Assembly: GCA_019916065.1 (NCBI GenBank) | Contig: CM034237.1 | Span: forward strand, 59,158,590 to 59,222,589 | DNA from: Vitellaria paradoxa | Lineage: Eukaryota > Streptophyta > Magnoliopsida > Ericales > Sapotaceae | Length of the DNA: 64,000 bases | Direction of reading: 5' to 3' | Shown: in pieces, positions 44,306-58,481 of the stretch | Numbering within the stretch: the stretch's first letter is position 1 | Layout of the letters: each line of letters starts with the position of its first letter | Made by a program: the position numbers and the translations under genes | Notes under the pieces: model-generated | The model's database searches: none | What the model saw: only the letters and a program-made list of their open reading frames with translations | What the model was told of the DNA's origin: nothing

Positions 44306-47300
44306 CCTTTAAAAAAAAAAAAAAAAAGCCTATTAGTTTTTCATTTTATTTTTATATTGTCTTTTTATGCTTAATTATGCCCACCCAATAAAAAAAAAAT
44401 TAATCCAATATCAATTATGACCACTTAAAAAGAAAAAAAAAATTAGTCCAATATCAATTACCTAATCAAAAAAATAAATTTTAATTCAATACACATCAAT
44501 GCAATTATGCCTAACTACCTAATATAATTAAAAAATATCTAACCCATTTTAACCCTTTTCTCTCTCTCTTCTCTCTCTTCTTCTCTTTCCAATGAAAGTC
44601 GGACCCCTTTTTTTTTTAATTTCTCCAATGAAATCTACCAGGTATCAATCATTTATGTATTTATAATTAGTGTCCACCCACATGTAATTTCCTGACTGTG
44701 CCGCTGGTTACACTGCATTAATCCGTATTGGTTATTTGGTTTTGCTTCATTCACTGATGGTGATCCATATTGTTGAATGTTATTTATTTTATTTATTTTT
44801 CTGATGATGGACTTATAATCAATAAGATGATTTATGTGATCAAATAGAATACTAGGATCAACAGCTAATACTGATTGACACTCTCCACCAACGATAAATT
44901 AAAAATCACGGATGCATTAATTTTTATCATTATTGCAATTTAATTAATTAATTTTTTTTTGTGATAATTAAATTAGCTGACCTTGCTTTGTAATTATTAA
45001 GATGATCCAGCTATGAGAAACTCTTCAAGATTTTTTTATTCTATTTTTAAATAAGCAAAATTCATTTATATAGATTATAAGTCAACTAGCTGCCAAAACT
45101 ATATACACTTCTTCCATGCCAGAGAGCAACGTGAAAGCAACAATCCAAACCTGATTTGATATGCTGTTTTGGTTTGCTGTTTTGGGTTGCTTACCGGAAC
45201 TATATATATTGGGAAAATTGGGGGTATGTCCTCCAAAATTATAAAATCGTCATCAGTATATAGATTTTTTTTAATTAAATTATATATATATATATATATA
45301 TATAAACACAAACACAAGTTGGCCCCTTTCTTAAATTATCCATCTACCCGTTTGATGAGTTCCTTTAGAGCCCTTGATCCCTTCATATGTAAGAAATTTT
45401 TTTGCTCCGTCCATGATGCTAGCAAAAGCAATCAATTAATTAAGACTGACATCACCAACACTAGGTATTAGTGAAGGCTCAATTTATATGTATTTAATAT
45501 GACATTCATCACTACTTTTTTATTTACTTCACATGCAAACATTAGGTAACCGACAGAATCGCACTCTCATCCAATAAAAAGTCTAAATTAAATTTAAAAA
45601 AAAATAATATATATAAATATATATTTAATTATTTTAAATTTACCCACTACTTAATTTCAATACTTATCTTAATCTCAAGTAATTTTGAAACTTATCTTAA
45701 TTTATAAAAATAATAACGTTTTTTTTTTCTTTTTTTTTTGGGTTTTAGGTCGTCAAATAATTTGGTACGACTCTGTTCACGTGTTGGGAGCTATTGAGCT
45801 GATGAGGCGGCCACTAGGGTTTAGAAGATGATTAATTTAATCTGTTTCAAGTATACTGTAATGTTTTTTCCAATCCGTCTTTGTGCACGTGAACCTTCTT
45901 GTTTCGAGAAGAATGCCAAAGGTGAGGGTAGCTAATTTGTACTATATTGCAATTTAGCATCTATTGCCTTGTTAATAGAATGCATGCCCTCAGGGATTAG
46001 GAATTTCAAAGGATGGAGCCGAATTAGTACCGTGGGTTAACACTTTTGGGGAGAGGGAGCGTTGTCACACTATTTCTTCCTCATATTTGAGCGCTATTAA
46101 TAAAAACTTGGGAGGTAATGACTTCCTTTCAATTGAGAGAGAGAGAGAGAGGCCTTAGTTGCCTTGGGGTGTATTTGGCCTATGTATGTAGAGTGCGTTT
46201 GACGTTGTATAAAATTATATAAAATTGTAAAAAATTATAAAAATTAGTGTTTCGTGTCTGTCTTATGCAGTGAGTAGAGGATTTAGATTTTATAATCTCG
46301 TAATTCATGTTTGTAGAGATTTATAGAGTTTTGTATTTTTTTATTGAGCTCCAAACACTACCGTATAAAGAATTTTAACTAAAAATATAAAGCATCTAAT
46401 AAAATTTTTAATCCCATAATTTCGTCATGCAAGTGAGCCCTCACGATCTTGAAAGACTAGTTCTTCATTTGATTTTCTTGTTAATAATTTCTAATTTTTT
46501 GGCCGTGTTATATTCATAATAGTTTTTTTTTTTTAATCCGATCATCTCTAAATTTCCCAGATCATGCAATCACATAGGCTGCCATTAGTTTTAACTTGGA
46601 CGTCAATTAGAAAAATGGGCACTGCCATCATTATCCTTCTTCCACTTTCTCAGCATTGATTGATCATGATCCTTCATTAAATTCAAGGGATGACTTTTTT
46701 TTTTTCACCGTTCCCAGCATTTAAATGAAAAAGATAATATTTAACGTACATTCGGAGTATTAAATTTAATAATAAAATTTTTTAATTTTCTTTAAAAAAT
46801 TCTAACTTTTCCTATTTTCTTCGCACAAAAATTTTTTAACTTTCATCAATTTTTTCAAACTTTTCAAGAATTACACAAACCCTCCGTAATCTAAAATTTT
46901 TCTATCTTTTTTTTTTTAATCAAAATTTGACACTTCAAACAGTCACTTAAAATTTGTAGCTCGGCAAAGTGCATGGGTTTCAATATATGTTTAGATATTA
47001 ATTATGAGGCCCAGACTACGTACCCGCTGGCATCTCTTGGAATGGTTTTTAAACCTGGCTTGGTCTTAGACCCAAACCTGATCAACTACTCCCTTAGACA
47101 GCCCAAAATTTCAAGCCCAAGCCTAACTGTAGAATCCTCTACTATTTCAGGCGACGATCATGAGTCTAGAGACTTAAGGTTGGCATCAACCCGTTACGTG
47201 GATTAAGAAATTGAATTTTTAAAAATTTTGAATTTATGTAGGATCAATGCCTATTTTCATATCGTGCACAACAAAATTTAGAGACATTTCTCACCCCTTG

Positions 47301-49106
47301 ATGTGACAAAAGTAAGTTACACAACACCAAGAAAATTGAGTTCTAGGGATATGTGCTTTCTTCCTCTCCCTCTCCATCTCCATTTTTAATTTTCTTTTTC
47401 TCTATAAATTTTTTTATCAATTTCTGATCCTGCCTTCAAATTTTTCCTCTCCTCTGCCTAGCCTATATCTTCTTCATCCTCTCTGATTTATTAGCGGAAG
47501 TTAATGTAAAAATTGATTGAAAGGGCAATTGTGAGAAATTCGTGGAAATTGAAAGGGTTATTTTTATTGAGTAAAAATGTGATAGAGTTTTGGATGCCCA
47601 TAAATCAAATAGTTTGCGAGTTGTTCCAAATTGATGGAGTTAAAGTTTAATTCAAGTTCAATTTGAAATTTCAAACAAACTTAATTCAAATTTCTTTTAT
47701 AATTTATTTGAAATTTAAAACAATCTTAAGTCACTAAGTATTCGGTTCAAAAATTCACTAGTCAATTTAAAAGATAATATGCATGTATTATAATATTTTA
47801 GACTAAAATAACATAGTTTTTACTCAATAAAATGATATATATTTCTTTTTTAACTTTAAGTTACATGTTTGTATCAGACTCATCAAATAATTGAACTCAA
47901 TTTCATTCCTTTGCACAAAGGCAAACACCAAATAGAATCCTCCTTTTTATATAGATAATTCTATATAAAAAAAAAGTAATAAATAATATAATATTATCGG
48001 AAGCTAGTTAGCATCTTTTTGAGTCCAACCATTTCCAGAAAAAGTTGTGTGGTGTGCGATCCCTATGGGCAGCCCACCATAAAAATTGCCTCGTCGAGGG
48101 GTGCAAAGAGAACTATACATCTCTCCTTGTTCCATCCCAAGGCAAAAGGACAAGATGATCACTCCTTTATTCCCTCTCTCTTTCATATTAATGTATGGAA
48201 TTCTCTGTCACCCCCACAATCGCATTGTCCTGCCATTGCATACTTTTATATTCATAAGCACATGATCTTTGACAATGTAATCCAGGATTTAGGGTGGGGA
48301 AGCCACTGATAGAGATTCCATGGTCCATATTCTCATCACCTAATGTAAAGAGGAAAGAGTTGAGTCGACTAATTTTGGTTCCTTCAAAACCTTGGCAAGA
48401 CAGGTCAACTTATCTCGGCCAAACTTCTTTGTGGACCACACTTGCAAGATTTCCTTTGGTACTATCCCCTTACAAGCATAAACCATGTGGAAAACAAAGA
48501 TATACATATATATATATATATATGTATATAGATACTTGTCTATGAACTTATCTTGTATTTCTCTATACACTATTCTTCAGCCATATTTACTGTTCTTATT
48601 GCAGCTTCTTTTTTCTATTGTTCTTACGTTGGTAATTTTTCCCTACTGCAATGTATCACGACTAATGATGTACGAGTGGCCGGAGTACATCAACAGTTTG
48701 ATTCGACTTGGACACTGGAAAGCATTTTGGTATTTTGTCCACAGGCATCTAATTTGAACAGTTCAAGTATTTATTTTATGAGAAATTATTTCATCACTTA
48801 CAATAGTAACAGAGGCCCTCCAATTTTAGTGGCAGAATTCCTTAATTTAAGGATTCGATTTATTATTATTATTATTATTATTTTTGATAATTTTTGTTTC
48901 GACAATTATTGTTAAGATAGAAGTTGGGAGTTAATTACCATCTCTTATGTATTGATTTCCTTTCCTTTCTTTTCCTTGCATGATTCGGCAATAATCCTAT
49001 ATTTGCTAATATTTTACAAATTTAAGTGTCTTGTTAGTTTCTAATATAGTCATAAAAATTTAAATAATTTTCTTTTTAAGCTTCATGCGAATTTTGACCG
49101 AGAGTA
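44306..49106. other. Intergenic, no gene recognised; MITE-like and microsatellite repeats
   Basis: Contains a (TA)n tract at about 45281-45304, a short MITE-like stretch at about 46190-46375 (GTGCGTTTGACG to CCAAACACTACC), a (TA)n tract at about 48504-48525 and a (TTA)n tract at about 48860-48881. About 48000-48330 is less AT-rich and has partial frames on both strands, but no family is recognised. The frame at 46973-47206 (77 codons) also matches nothing known. Confidence 0.4.
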
Positions 49107-49440
49107 TCTTTTTGTATAAAATTATTAACTTTCATTATTATTTCTTTATCATTACTCATTAGTGAACTCTTTTTGTATAAAATTATTAATTTTGGCAATT
49201 ATTCCTCTATCATTACTCATTAGTGAACTCTTTTTGTATAACATTATTAACTTTCTCTATCATTAGTGAATTCTTGCTTAGGGTGTTCCATTAGTATAAT
49301 AATTAACTAGCACCTTTTAATGTTGGTATGATCCTTAGTTAGCTAATACAATCTTCCCAACTATATATATAAATAGGGGTGTTAGTATGATCCTTAGTTA
49401 GCTAATACAATCTTCCCAACTATATATATAAATAGGGGTG
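49107..49440. repeat. Two adjacent tandem arrays: 61 bp (3 copies, last partial) and 59 bp (2 copies)
   Basis: The first array has units starting at 49107, 49168 and 49229, each with TCTTTTTGTATAA and ATCATTACTCATTAGTGAA, the third shortened. After about 45 bp a second array (49321-49439) has two nearly identical 59-bp units containing GATCCTTAGTTAGCTAATAC. The second pair is almost unchanged, so it is recent. Confidence 0.8.
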
Positions 49441-51631
49441 TTTGACACATCGAAACTATTAAAAATAAATTTAATTTTTATTAATTTTTTTAATTTTTCC
49501 ACCAAATATAAAATTAATTTTTACCAATTTTTTTTAATTTTTATCAATTTTCTCAAAATTTCTTTAACTTTTACTAATTTTCTCAATTTTCTCTAATTTT
49601 TCAACTTTTTTTCAATTTGTAAAAATTTGTATCAAACACTTAATTAATCATCAAAGTGTCATGCATGTGTTAGTCTATATATAAAATTATATATATATTT
49701 TTGGTGCATCCAAACAACCCAATAACATGGGGCGAATTCGAAATATCAAATTTTAACTTCATTATGAGATCAATTTCATCATTTTCATCAAGCTACGTAC
49801 TTGGACGAAAACATCAGTGAAAGGAGTTCAGGAAATTGGCCAGGCATAGGGTACCATAGTCCTGTTGTTGATTGTAATTAATACCCCACATCTGCATGAT
49901 CACTCTTTCGATCAAAGCTACAAACTGCTCAACCAACATTAGCTTTTGATGAAAACGTACAAATCATTACTCTACCATCGTGATTATGTAAACTCATAAA
50001 CATCCTAAATTATTTCCCAATTGTACAAAACCTCTTTTTTTTCTGGCATTTTGTCCCCGCTTCTCACTCACAATTGTCTTATTTTGCAGCGCAGTGCACC
50101 TATACCAGAATAATTCATTATGAGTTTTATTTTTTTAAATAAATTATTCCTATAAATTTTACTAATTTTTTTTTTATAAATTATTCCCACAAATTTCATT
50201 ACATTACTATAATTAATTTAAAAAATTAATTTTATTATAAAAAGATTATTACCTCTTTCTCCCAATCAACAGACTATAGATATAAATATATATATATATA
50301 TATATATTGTGGTCTCCTATGTATACTCTCTCTCTTTCTCTAAATCAACATTAATTGTTGCGGTTGGAGACTAGATGGAATAATCATCGTATATATGTCT
50401 ATTAACTTCACAACGTATGATGGCGAACTTTAGTGGAGAAGGTATAAAGGTAATGATACCAACCTCATTGTGCTGGTTCTCCCTTGTCCTCTCTCCCTTA
50501 ACCTTATTTGTTGGGATCACGTAACTTGAAAGAAAATTTTCCACGCAACCAAAGAAGAAATAGCACATCAATAATTAGCAAAAAGAACCGCCCGACACCT
50601 CTACTGTGCAATGGCTGAGAAACACCATATAAGCAAGCCTTGTGGTTGGACTGGCACCGGCCAAAGCATGGAGTGTATATATATTTATGCACTTATGGTG
50701 ATTATTGCTCCTCATTCGAATGGTCGGCCTCATTCTATCTACAAAACAACTTCTAACTTATTTATTTATTGTCTGTTTGAAAGTTCAAAATTTATCCAAA
50801 TTCATCTATTTTTACTAATTTTTTATATTTTCTTCTAATCAAATTTTATTACATATCACTTTTACATCACCGTTTTGTAATTTTTTTTTTCATCCAAACA
50901 CCACCTTATTTATTTATTTTATTTGTTTATTTATTTATTTGTATACATATGCACATAGGGATAAGTTGGCGAGGGGGATGATCAATAGATGTTGGTAAGG
51001 TGGAAGGCACTGACAGAAAGGAATTGGGTGAAGGTGTACTTAGTTTTCACTCTAGTTTCATTAATATTAGGTTGAACGATTCTTTAATTTGGTTGTCATC
51101 TTTGCGATGGTTGAATCATTGGAGGGTTGATGTGGACCCCAAATGAACTTAAGTTTTAATTTATTGAGCGAGAAAAAATAAATAAATTACATTGACCTTT
51201 TTGTGTAATCCCTTAGAAAAATATATAACATTCTTCATATTTAAAAAATTACACTTACAACTTCTTTCTTTCAAGTTTTTTTTTTTTTTTTAACAAATTC
51301 TCTGTTTGTATATTTATAATAACTCAAAATTGCACAAAAATTTATTGAGATGAAATATCTTTATACGAATTAATTAAAATTGTATTAGTCATAATGTAGG
51401 AAATCAAATTTTATAATATTTTATATGTAAATATTTTTTACATAATTCAAATATACTTAAAAGAAAATGATGACAGATAACATAAAATTACAGTTTTGTT
51501 TATTTGTTTGTTTTATTTTTTTTCAGTTCAAGTGATAAAGAGGAAATGAAAAGGAATATTAAAGAAAAGAAAAAAGAAACAAGATGAAAAAGTTAAGGAA
51601 AAGTAAGGTGTATATATATATATATATAGAT

Positions 51632-51664
<33 letters not shown>

Positions 51665-53448
51665 GAGGGGAATGGTAATGAAAAATAAAACTGTCATGAA
51701 GCCTATCATGAAAACAAATGTAATGAAAAGTATGTTGTTCCAACTTAGCATTGATTGTATCATAGTACAATTGTAATGCCAACCAAACTTGGAAAGAGAA
51801 GTTGATGGTGACCCTTGCACACAAACCACCATATTTGACTTCAGAAGCAAAAATAATTATATCTGCCGGTGAACTGTTCAACCCGTTATAAATTAAAGCG
51901 TTGGCTTACTTGGAGTTTAAAATTTAATTTTTGTAGTTAATACCTGAAGATTGATGAATAATTAATGGGTCGTAATGAAACAGTTCTAGTTGGCTTACTG
52001 GTTAGCCAAATTCATTTGGTAATTAATAAATCTATCTTAAGTGGGATAGTGTCATGATGGGTCATTATTGTTTTTCCTCAGCAAATGCCCATCGTGAATT
52101 CTACAATCATTAAATATGTTTAAAAGTATAGCTCGCTTAACTGTATTTGCTTTTGGTTTTAGTTTTATTTTTTAAAATTGTGTTTCATAATCTTATTTTT
52201 AGTATTATTTTTCCAATATTTAGAGCCTGTTTAGGAAGAGTAGTCATTAGTCAAGGTTAATGGCTACTTCAACCGTGGTTGGACTTTTTTACCCTCTTAT
52301 ATTTTAATTTTCTTTTAAACTTTCAAGCGTAAAAATATCAATTTAACAAAAATAAGTTAACCACCTAAAAAATGTCATTTTTTTTTTCTTTTCAAACACA
52401 AAATTAGTTAACTTTTTTTAACTAACTACTATCCATTAGTTATTAACCACTTTTTTTCCTTCCCAAACACAAAATTAGCTAACTTTTTTTTAATTAACTA
52501 CTATCTATTAGTTATTAGTCAATGCTAATTGTTTCTAAACGGAGTCTTAGACCGAAAAGAAACTAAATATGTTTCCAGTGATTTTAAAACTCAATTAAGT
52601 TTTTATTTTTCCTTTTTTTTTTTTTTACATCCCAAACATGCCATTTGAAATTCCCAAATCGCCCTTCAGATGATAATAAATCCAAGCAAAATAATCAAAC
52701 AATCATAAAGGAAAACTAAATTGATAACAAGATAATCCTTATCAAAATAGTAAAATAAAATTTGGGGTTTTATATTGGAAATCATTCAAAAATTTTCATT
52801 GTATAACCAAACCAAACCAAACTAAACCAAGCATTTTCTCACTAGGTGGGGTCGGTTATACGGATTTGTCGACACCAATTAGATCTATTTAGGGGCATGT
52901 CCTCCGATAAATTTAGGTAGGTCAGGTCATATTTAATGGTTTCTTTCCACCTTCTCTTGAGAAAAATTTTCATTGTATGCAATAATTAAATTAACTCTTT
53001 AAAATTATTCTATAAACCCTTTATTCAACTCTTAAATCACTCACCTGACTCTTAAATGAAAATACAAGTCTAATCTTGAACTCCTTGAAGATATTACACA
53101 AAGAATTTTTCAATGAAATTATATTAAAAAGATCCAGGATTTATAATCAAGTTATCAAAATATATTTCTCATGATTGTGTATTTATTTTAAAATTTTAAA
53201 CCTGAGTGTATATATATATATATATATACACACACAAAAGTCATTAGAAGTTTCAATATAAGTAAAACACAGACGAAAATTTCCTTTGTGCTCGAAGCCT
53301 CGCGGTGGATGCAACCACTGACCAGGATACAACCTGTGTTCGGGGGCTTATCAAGGTCTTGTCTTGCCTGCATCTTGGAAGCGAGCTTTCGAGGGGAAGC
53401 TGCAGGCAAGTCGAACCTTCGAACACGTGTGGCTTGGTATTATTCAGC
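49441..53448. other. Intergenic, no gene recognised; microsatellites and dispersed-repeat fragments
   Basis: (AT)n lies at about 50286-50306. A compound (TA)n(GA)n tract lies at about 51610-51668 and (TA)n at about 53209-53229. About 50770-50910 looks like another small MITE. About 52840-52930 contains TCACTAGGTGGGGTCGG and AGGGGCATGTCC, words I associate with a common dispersed plant repeat, but its class is not certain. About 53280-53448 is GC-richer without a recognisable product. Confidence 0.4.
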
Positions 53449-53728
53449 TTCATGACCAGGGGTGGAGTCACACCCAGCCGAAGGCTGGGGGTGGGGGAGG
53501 GGTTGAAATTTAAAAAGAGAAAATTATTTTAGTTATATACATACACTTAAAAAAAAATTCACACTTAAAGGAAAATTTTATTTAGAATGTTAAGAAAAAT
53601 TTTACACTATAACTAGAAAAAATTTTACATTTTACACATAAAAAAAATTTTTATTTAAAAGACTAAGAAAATTTTTACGCCATACTTAAAAAAAAAAAAA
53701 AACTCGTGACTCCATCACTGTTCATAAC
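53449..53728. mobile_element. 264-bp hAT-type MITE with 8-bp target duplication
   Basis: Element 53457-53720 has inverted ends CAGGGGTGGAGTCAC and GTGACTCCATCACTG, starting CAG and ending CTG. It is flanked by TTCATGAC (53449-53456) and TTCATAAC (53721-53728), an 8-bp duplication with one mismatch. CAG-type ends plus an 8-bp duplication fit the hAT superfamily. The inside is A-rich with repeated ATTTTAC words and has no coding capacity. Confidence 0.8.
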
Positions 53729-54393
53729 TTGCTCGATGGGTCACCTACTATTTTAAAATGTCCTAATTGACTTCGAACTCAAATATTCTAGCATATCTAA
53801 AACTTGAGCTATAATCTCATCGAGCGAGTGAAATTTTATAGTGCTTTATAATACAAATTTCCAATCCTTTTTTTGTTAAGTTTACACCATTAAATCAAAA
53901 TTTTATATTTTATAATTTATTTGTTTCTTTTTTATCACTGTCTCTTTTCAAAATTAATTTTCACACATAATCATCAAACACATTTTTTGAATTATAAATT
54001 AGCCTTCAGAACACTTTTTAGAAGTAAAATTTTAAAGTCAATTTTTTTGAAACCAATCCGCTAAACCCGACATAATTTCAAAAGTAAAGTTTTACTATTT
54101 TATTATTTTAATTAATTATTAATCTTAAAATACATAGGTTATTTAATGAAATATCTTTTTTGAGTAGTTTTTTTCTTTTAGTTTTGTGTTTTCACCTTCT
54201 TTTGAAACATGCCAAAATGCCAAACTAAGCAGAGACTTAATCAATATATAGCAATTAAAAATATAAAAATAATATTAAAATAAATATATTAATAAAAATA
54301 TACAGTTATATATGCTTAATAATTTATAAAAGAAAGTAATTGATAAATTATTTTATGCTATTTGAAAAGATGTTGAGACAAAGTAAAAATATA

Positions 54394-54425
<32 letters not shown>

Positions 54426-56309
54426 GAAACATTTTGGAGTTGCTAAAAGATTCAAAAACAAAATTAAAAATTGAGGTTGAAGTAATGTAAAAGTGACATG
54501 TCACAAAATTTAATTAAAAATTTTTTAAAGTTCCAAGTTGTCTTGGTAATTAAGAGGATGTTTGGAGCTCTAAATTTAAAAAAAAAAATTAGAAATCTCT
54601 AAAAATTATTTATTTTTTATCTCATTGCACAAATAACGAGATGACGTTTATTAACTTTTACTTACTTTTTGTCACTCTAAACACTCCTAATTCGAATACT
54701 AAGAGTTTGAAGTTGGATTTAAAATTCGGACTCTTAAAATTGAATTGCATCCCCTCAATGTTGATTTGACAGTCAAAATTAAAAAATAATAACTTTCTAA
54801 ATTTTAATAATTTAAAGAGTAAATTAGTAAATATATTAAGAATTTAAAAAGATTGGCATTTTTTGAAAATTCCTAAAATTGGAAACCTAATCTTTTCCTT
54901 ATTTTCTCTCTCTTTCATCATCGATCTATGAGAAATTGGACGAGTTCTTCAATGTCTTTGCCGACCCCTGGCCATTGAACCTCCCAGAATCTGACGAACT
55001 CAACATACTTTCTGGCGAACCAAAACACAAATCTTTTAGTACAAATGCCTGCCCTCTCGCAGTACTACTTGCATATATATACATATATATAGATCATATT
55101 TAAATGTTTATAATAATGATGATACAGTCGATGCCCATTTATTTATTTATTATTTGCTTTTTTTTGTTGGGGGGGGGGTTCCTTGGTTGAAAGTCATTTG
55201 AAAGTTTCTGTGAGATCGGCGATGAAAGAGATAAAACAAGAAGTGGAAAGAGGTGAGACTTGTCTTCTTTCTCCTAGAGTTTTTGATTTTAGGAATTCTC
55301 AAAAAAATATCTATCCTTTTAAAATTTTAATATATTTATTGATTTACCCTTTAAACTATTAAAATTTTAAAAATTATTATTTTTAAATTTTGATTGTCAA
55401 ATTCAATGGATAAGATTTAACTTTAAGAGTCTAAATTTTCAAATTAATTTCAACCCATCCCCCTAATTCTTACAAAGAATCTTTTAAAACTCAAATATTA
55501 GAATTTTTAACAAACTTAGCTAGTTGACCTTTTACTTCTACTTCTTCTATAATCTAAACTATTGTCTAAAAGTACGAAAGTTTGAAAAACTACTTTTGGA
55601 TTATAATATCCTCCTCTTTTCGAATAAATTCGTTTATATCCCAAAATTTTTTAACTCTTTATTTGAAAATCTCTCATCATCCCATAATAGATCTCTCATC
55701 TTTCCACGTAATTATGACAAATAGAAAAACTTTCATTACTGAAGTTGTTTACTTCTACTCAATTTTGTTAGTTTTTTTTCGTTTATTTTTTAAATTATAT
55801 TTTCTCATACAACATTTTAGTTGAGTTATTTAGTGTTTTAAAATATAATTTTTTAACTTTTTACAAATTTACTTTCAATCTTCCAATTTTACTTCTGATC
55901 ATTGAAACTACAACGTTAAGATTTCAGTGCTTGATGATACCAGGATTTGAGTAGGTAAAAAGTTTTGTTATTTCAACTAGATACTAATTTTTAATAGATT
56001 ATTTACATATTTTCTTTTGAATTGTAAGCACATGTAACTTGGCGACATTCACCATTTTTTCTTTATTATACCATTTTATTTAATGACTCAATTTTACCAA
56101 TTGCTTATTATTTTTTCATATTTTTAAGATAAAAATTTAAAATTAAGAAAAAAATTTAATTTTTTATTTTTAATGAAAAATAAAAACTTCACAAAAAGTT
56201 CTCAATAGTATATAAGTTTTGACTATTATAATTTGATATTAGTATATTTAATTATTGATTGTGACTGAAGAATTTTTCAACTTATGTTCTTTATATATGA
56301 TATTCTTAT
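53729..56309. other. Intergenic, AT-rich, one exon-like open stretch
   Basis: (AC)n(AT)n lies at about 54393-54425. About 54550-54690 is MITE-like (GATGTTTGGAGC to CTAAACACTCC). On the plus strand 54891-55100 is open without ATG and includes YEKLDEFFNVFADPWPLNLP, whose composition is coding-like, but no family is recognised. A G-run lies at about 55170-55178. Confidence 0.35.
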
Positions 56310-57343
56310 TAAATTTTTATATTTTTAATATACTAAAAATTTCTTTTTCGTATGAATGTCACGTTGTATTCATTAACTTGTAAATTTAAAAATAATTTGA
56401 ATTTAAGAAAATAATTTTTCAAAGTTAAAAAATAAATAAAAATTATAAATTGAATAATTTGAAAAATGTCATTAACATATTTTTTGGGTAAAAATAAAAG
56501 TTAAATTTTGTTCATAAACCATTACTTAATTTTTTTTTATTACTGCTTTACAAATTTATAAATGAAATTTAAATTTAATAAATTTTCAAAAATATTAATT
56601 TGTTAAAATTTTAATAATTATAAATTATTTATTTATGTTTCAAATTAAATATTTTTGTTAAAAATATTAAAATTAATTGAAGTAATTAAAGTGTGCACAT
56701 ACTTGCACGTGCCCACTTTATTAATTTAATAAAGAAAGCAATGTTAGACATCTACACCTTTTTGTGCTCCTAAATGCAAGTACTATTAGTTAATTCGATG
56801 CAGTCAACTTCAGGGGGCTTCATTCAGTCTTTAAGTTTCTCCAAAATTGATCGGTATTTTTTTTTTCCCAAAATTAACGTTACTTCCAATATATTTGTAA
56901 AACGTGTCACAAAAATTATATCCTTAAAAGCTAGCTTTAGGCTTGATATCATATTTGAAAAGGATGATTTCTAAGGTTAAAACACACAACTTTAATGTTT
57001 GATAAGTCGAAGTCCTCTTTTTCAAAATGCTCTATAATTTTGCTGTAGTTGTCACCATATTTACTAGAGATGTCAACCGAAAGAGTAAATTTTGTATATT
57101 TGTAATATAATAAACATTTGTTTTTTATATGAATGTCGTGTTTTATTCATTAACTTGCGAATTTAAAAAATAATTTAAATTTAAGAAAATTATTTTTTAA
57201 AGTTGACAAAAATAAATAAAAACTATAAATTGAATAATTTGAGAAATGTCACTAACATGTTTTTTCTTTTTTCTTTTTTTTTTTTTTTTTGTAAAAATAA
57301 AAAAATTTCATAAAACCATTGCTGAATTTTTTTATTTTTTATT

Positions 57344-58481
57344 ATTACTATTAGAATATTCTATATTAGGATATAATATATTATTTTTATATATTACCTA
57401 TATTAGAATATTTTATGTTTTATTATTTAATAAATAATTAGCTTTATATTGGTATATAAATTATTACTATACATACCTTTCATTATAAATTTATTGAAAA
57501 CATCTTCTTTATTTTTATGATATATATCACAAGATGTAAATCTTATAATTTCTCTCTCCAATTCTATTATTTCTTATCTCATTTATTTTATTTCAACATG
57601 GTATCAGAGCACATGGTTTTCAATCCTAGATAGTTTACCACAAAAAATTACTTTCTGCGTTATATTTCTTTTTTGGTTTTTTCTCAGAGTCTTGTTCTGT
57701 CATAATACCACCACAACTACCGCAGAATTATTTTTCTTTCACAATCTGAACCGGTTTTTAGGGTTTTTCGACCCTTCTTATTTCGATTCTAACCTCTATT
57801 TCTTTGTATTTCACCTTCTCGGTATGTTTTTTATTTACGATAACATTTCAGCATTATATTATCCATCCTATTCACAGTATTGTTCTTGACGGAATCAATT
57901 ATAACACACCAACAATTGTCAGTTTTTCTTATTGATCGTAAACTCTAAAGAGTAAGGTGCTGCTGTTTTCTTCTAACGTTTTTTAATTTTGTCTTTCTTA
58001 TTCTATTTTCACACATCGTATATTCTATTTGGTTATTTTTCAATCTAAAAAATAATCATACTAGTGGTAGCGAAATTTCTTCAGGAACTCACCATCAAAA
58101 TTCGTCGCCACCAGCAGTCACGCAGTTCCAAATTCCACACTCATGGCTTATTCTATAATCCGGTTCAACTGATTTTGAAATTCTCTTATTCCAAACTCAA
58201 GTTGGTTTACCATCTTGAGTTTGAATAAGGGTGTTAAAATATTCTACATTAGGTTATAATATATTATTTATATATATTATCTATATTAGAATATTCTGTA
58301 TTTTATTATTTAATAAGTAGTTAACTTTATTTTGGTATATAGATCATTGCTATATATATCTCTCGTTGTAAGTTTATTTATAACATCTTCTTTACCTTTA
58401 TGATATATATCACAAGATGTAAACTTTATATTTCCTTACTGAATTCTATTGTTTGTCTTTTATTTTTATTTCAACAATTGC
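57344..58481 (+). mobile_element. 1.13-kb non-autonomous copia-like LTR retrotransposon with two LTRs
   Basis: LTRs at 57349-57598 (250 bp) and 58232-58476 (245 bp) are similar along their whole length, with TG...CA ends (the 5' copy starts TA). The 5' LTR is directly followed by TGGTATCAGAGC (57599-57610), the primer-binding site for initiator Met-tRNA typical of Ty1/copia. A short purine-rich stretch ending AAGGG precedes the 3' LTR. Flanks ATTAC and ATTGC form an imperfect 5-bp duplication. The 633-bp interior has no gag-pol, only a possible remnant of a gag start (HPIHSIVLDGINYNT, about 57867-57911). It is larger than a typical TRIM element and looks like a deletion derivative mobilised by an autonomous copia element. 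Confidence 0.85.

Noticed and set aside
51528..51881. 117-codon minus-strand frame
   Set aside because: Half of it is translation of the (GA)n/(TA)n microsatellite; the rest matches no known family.
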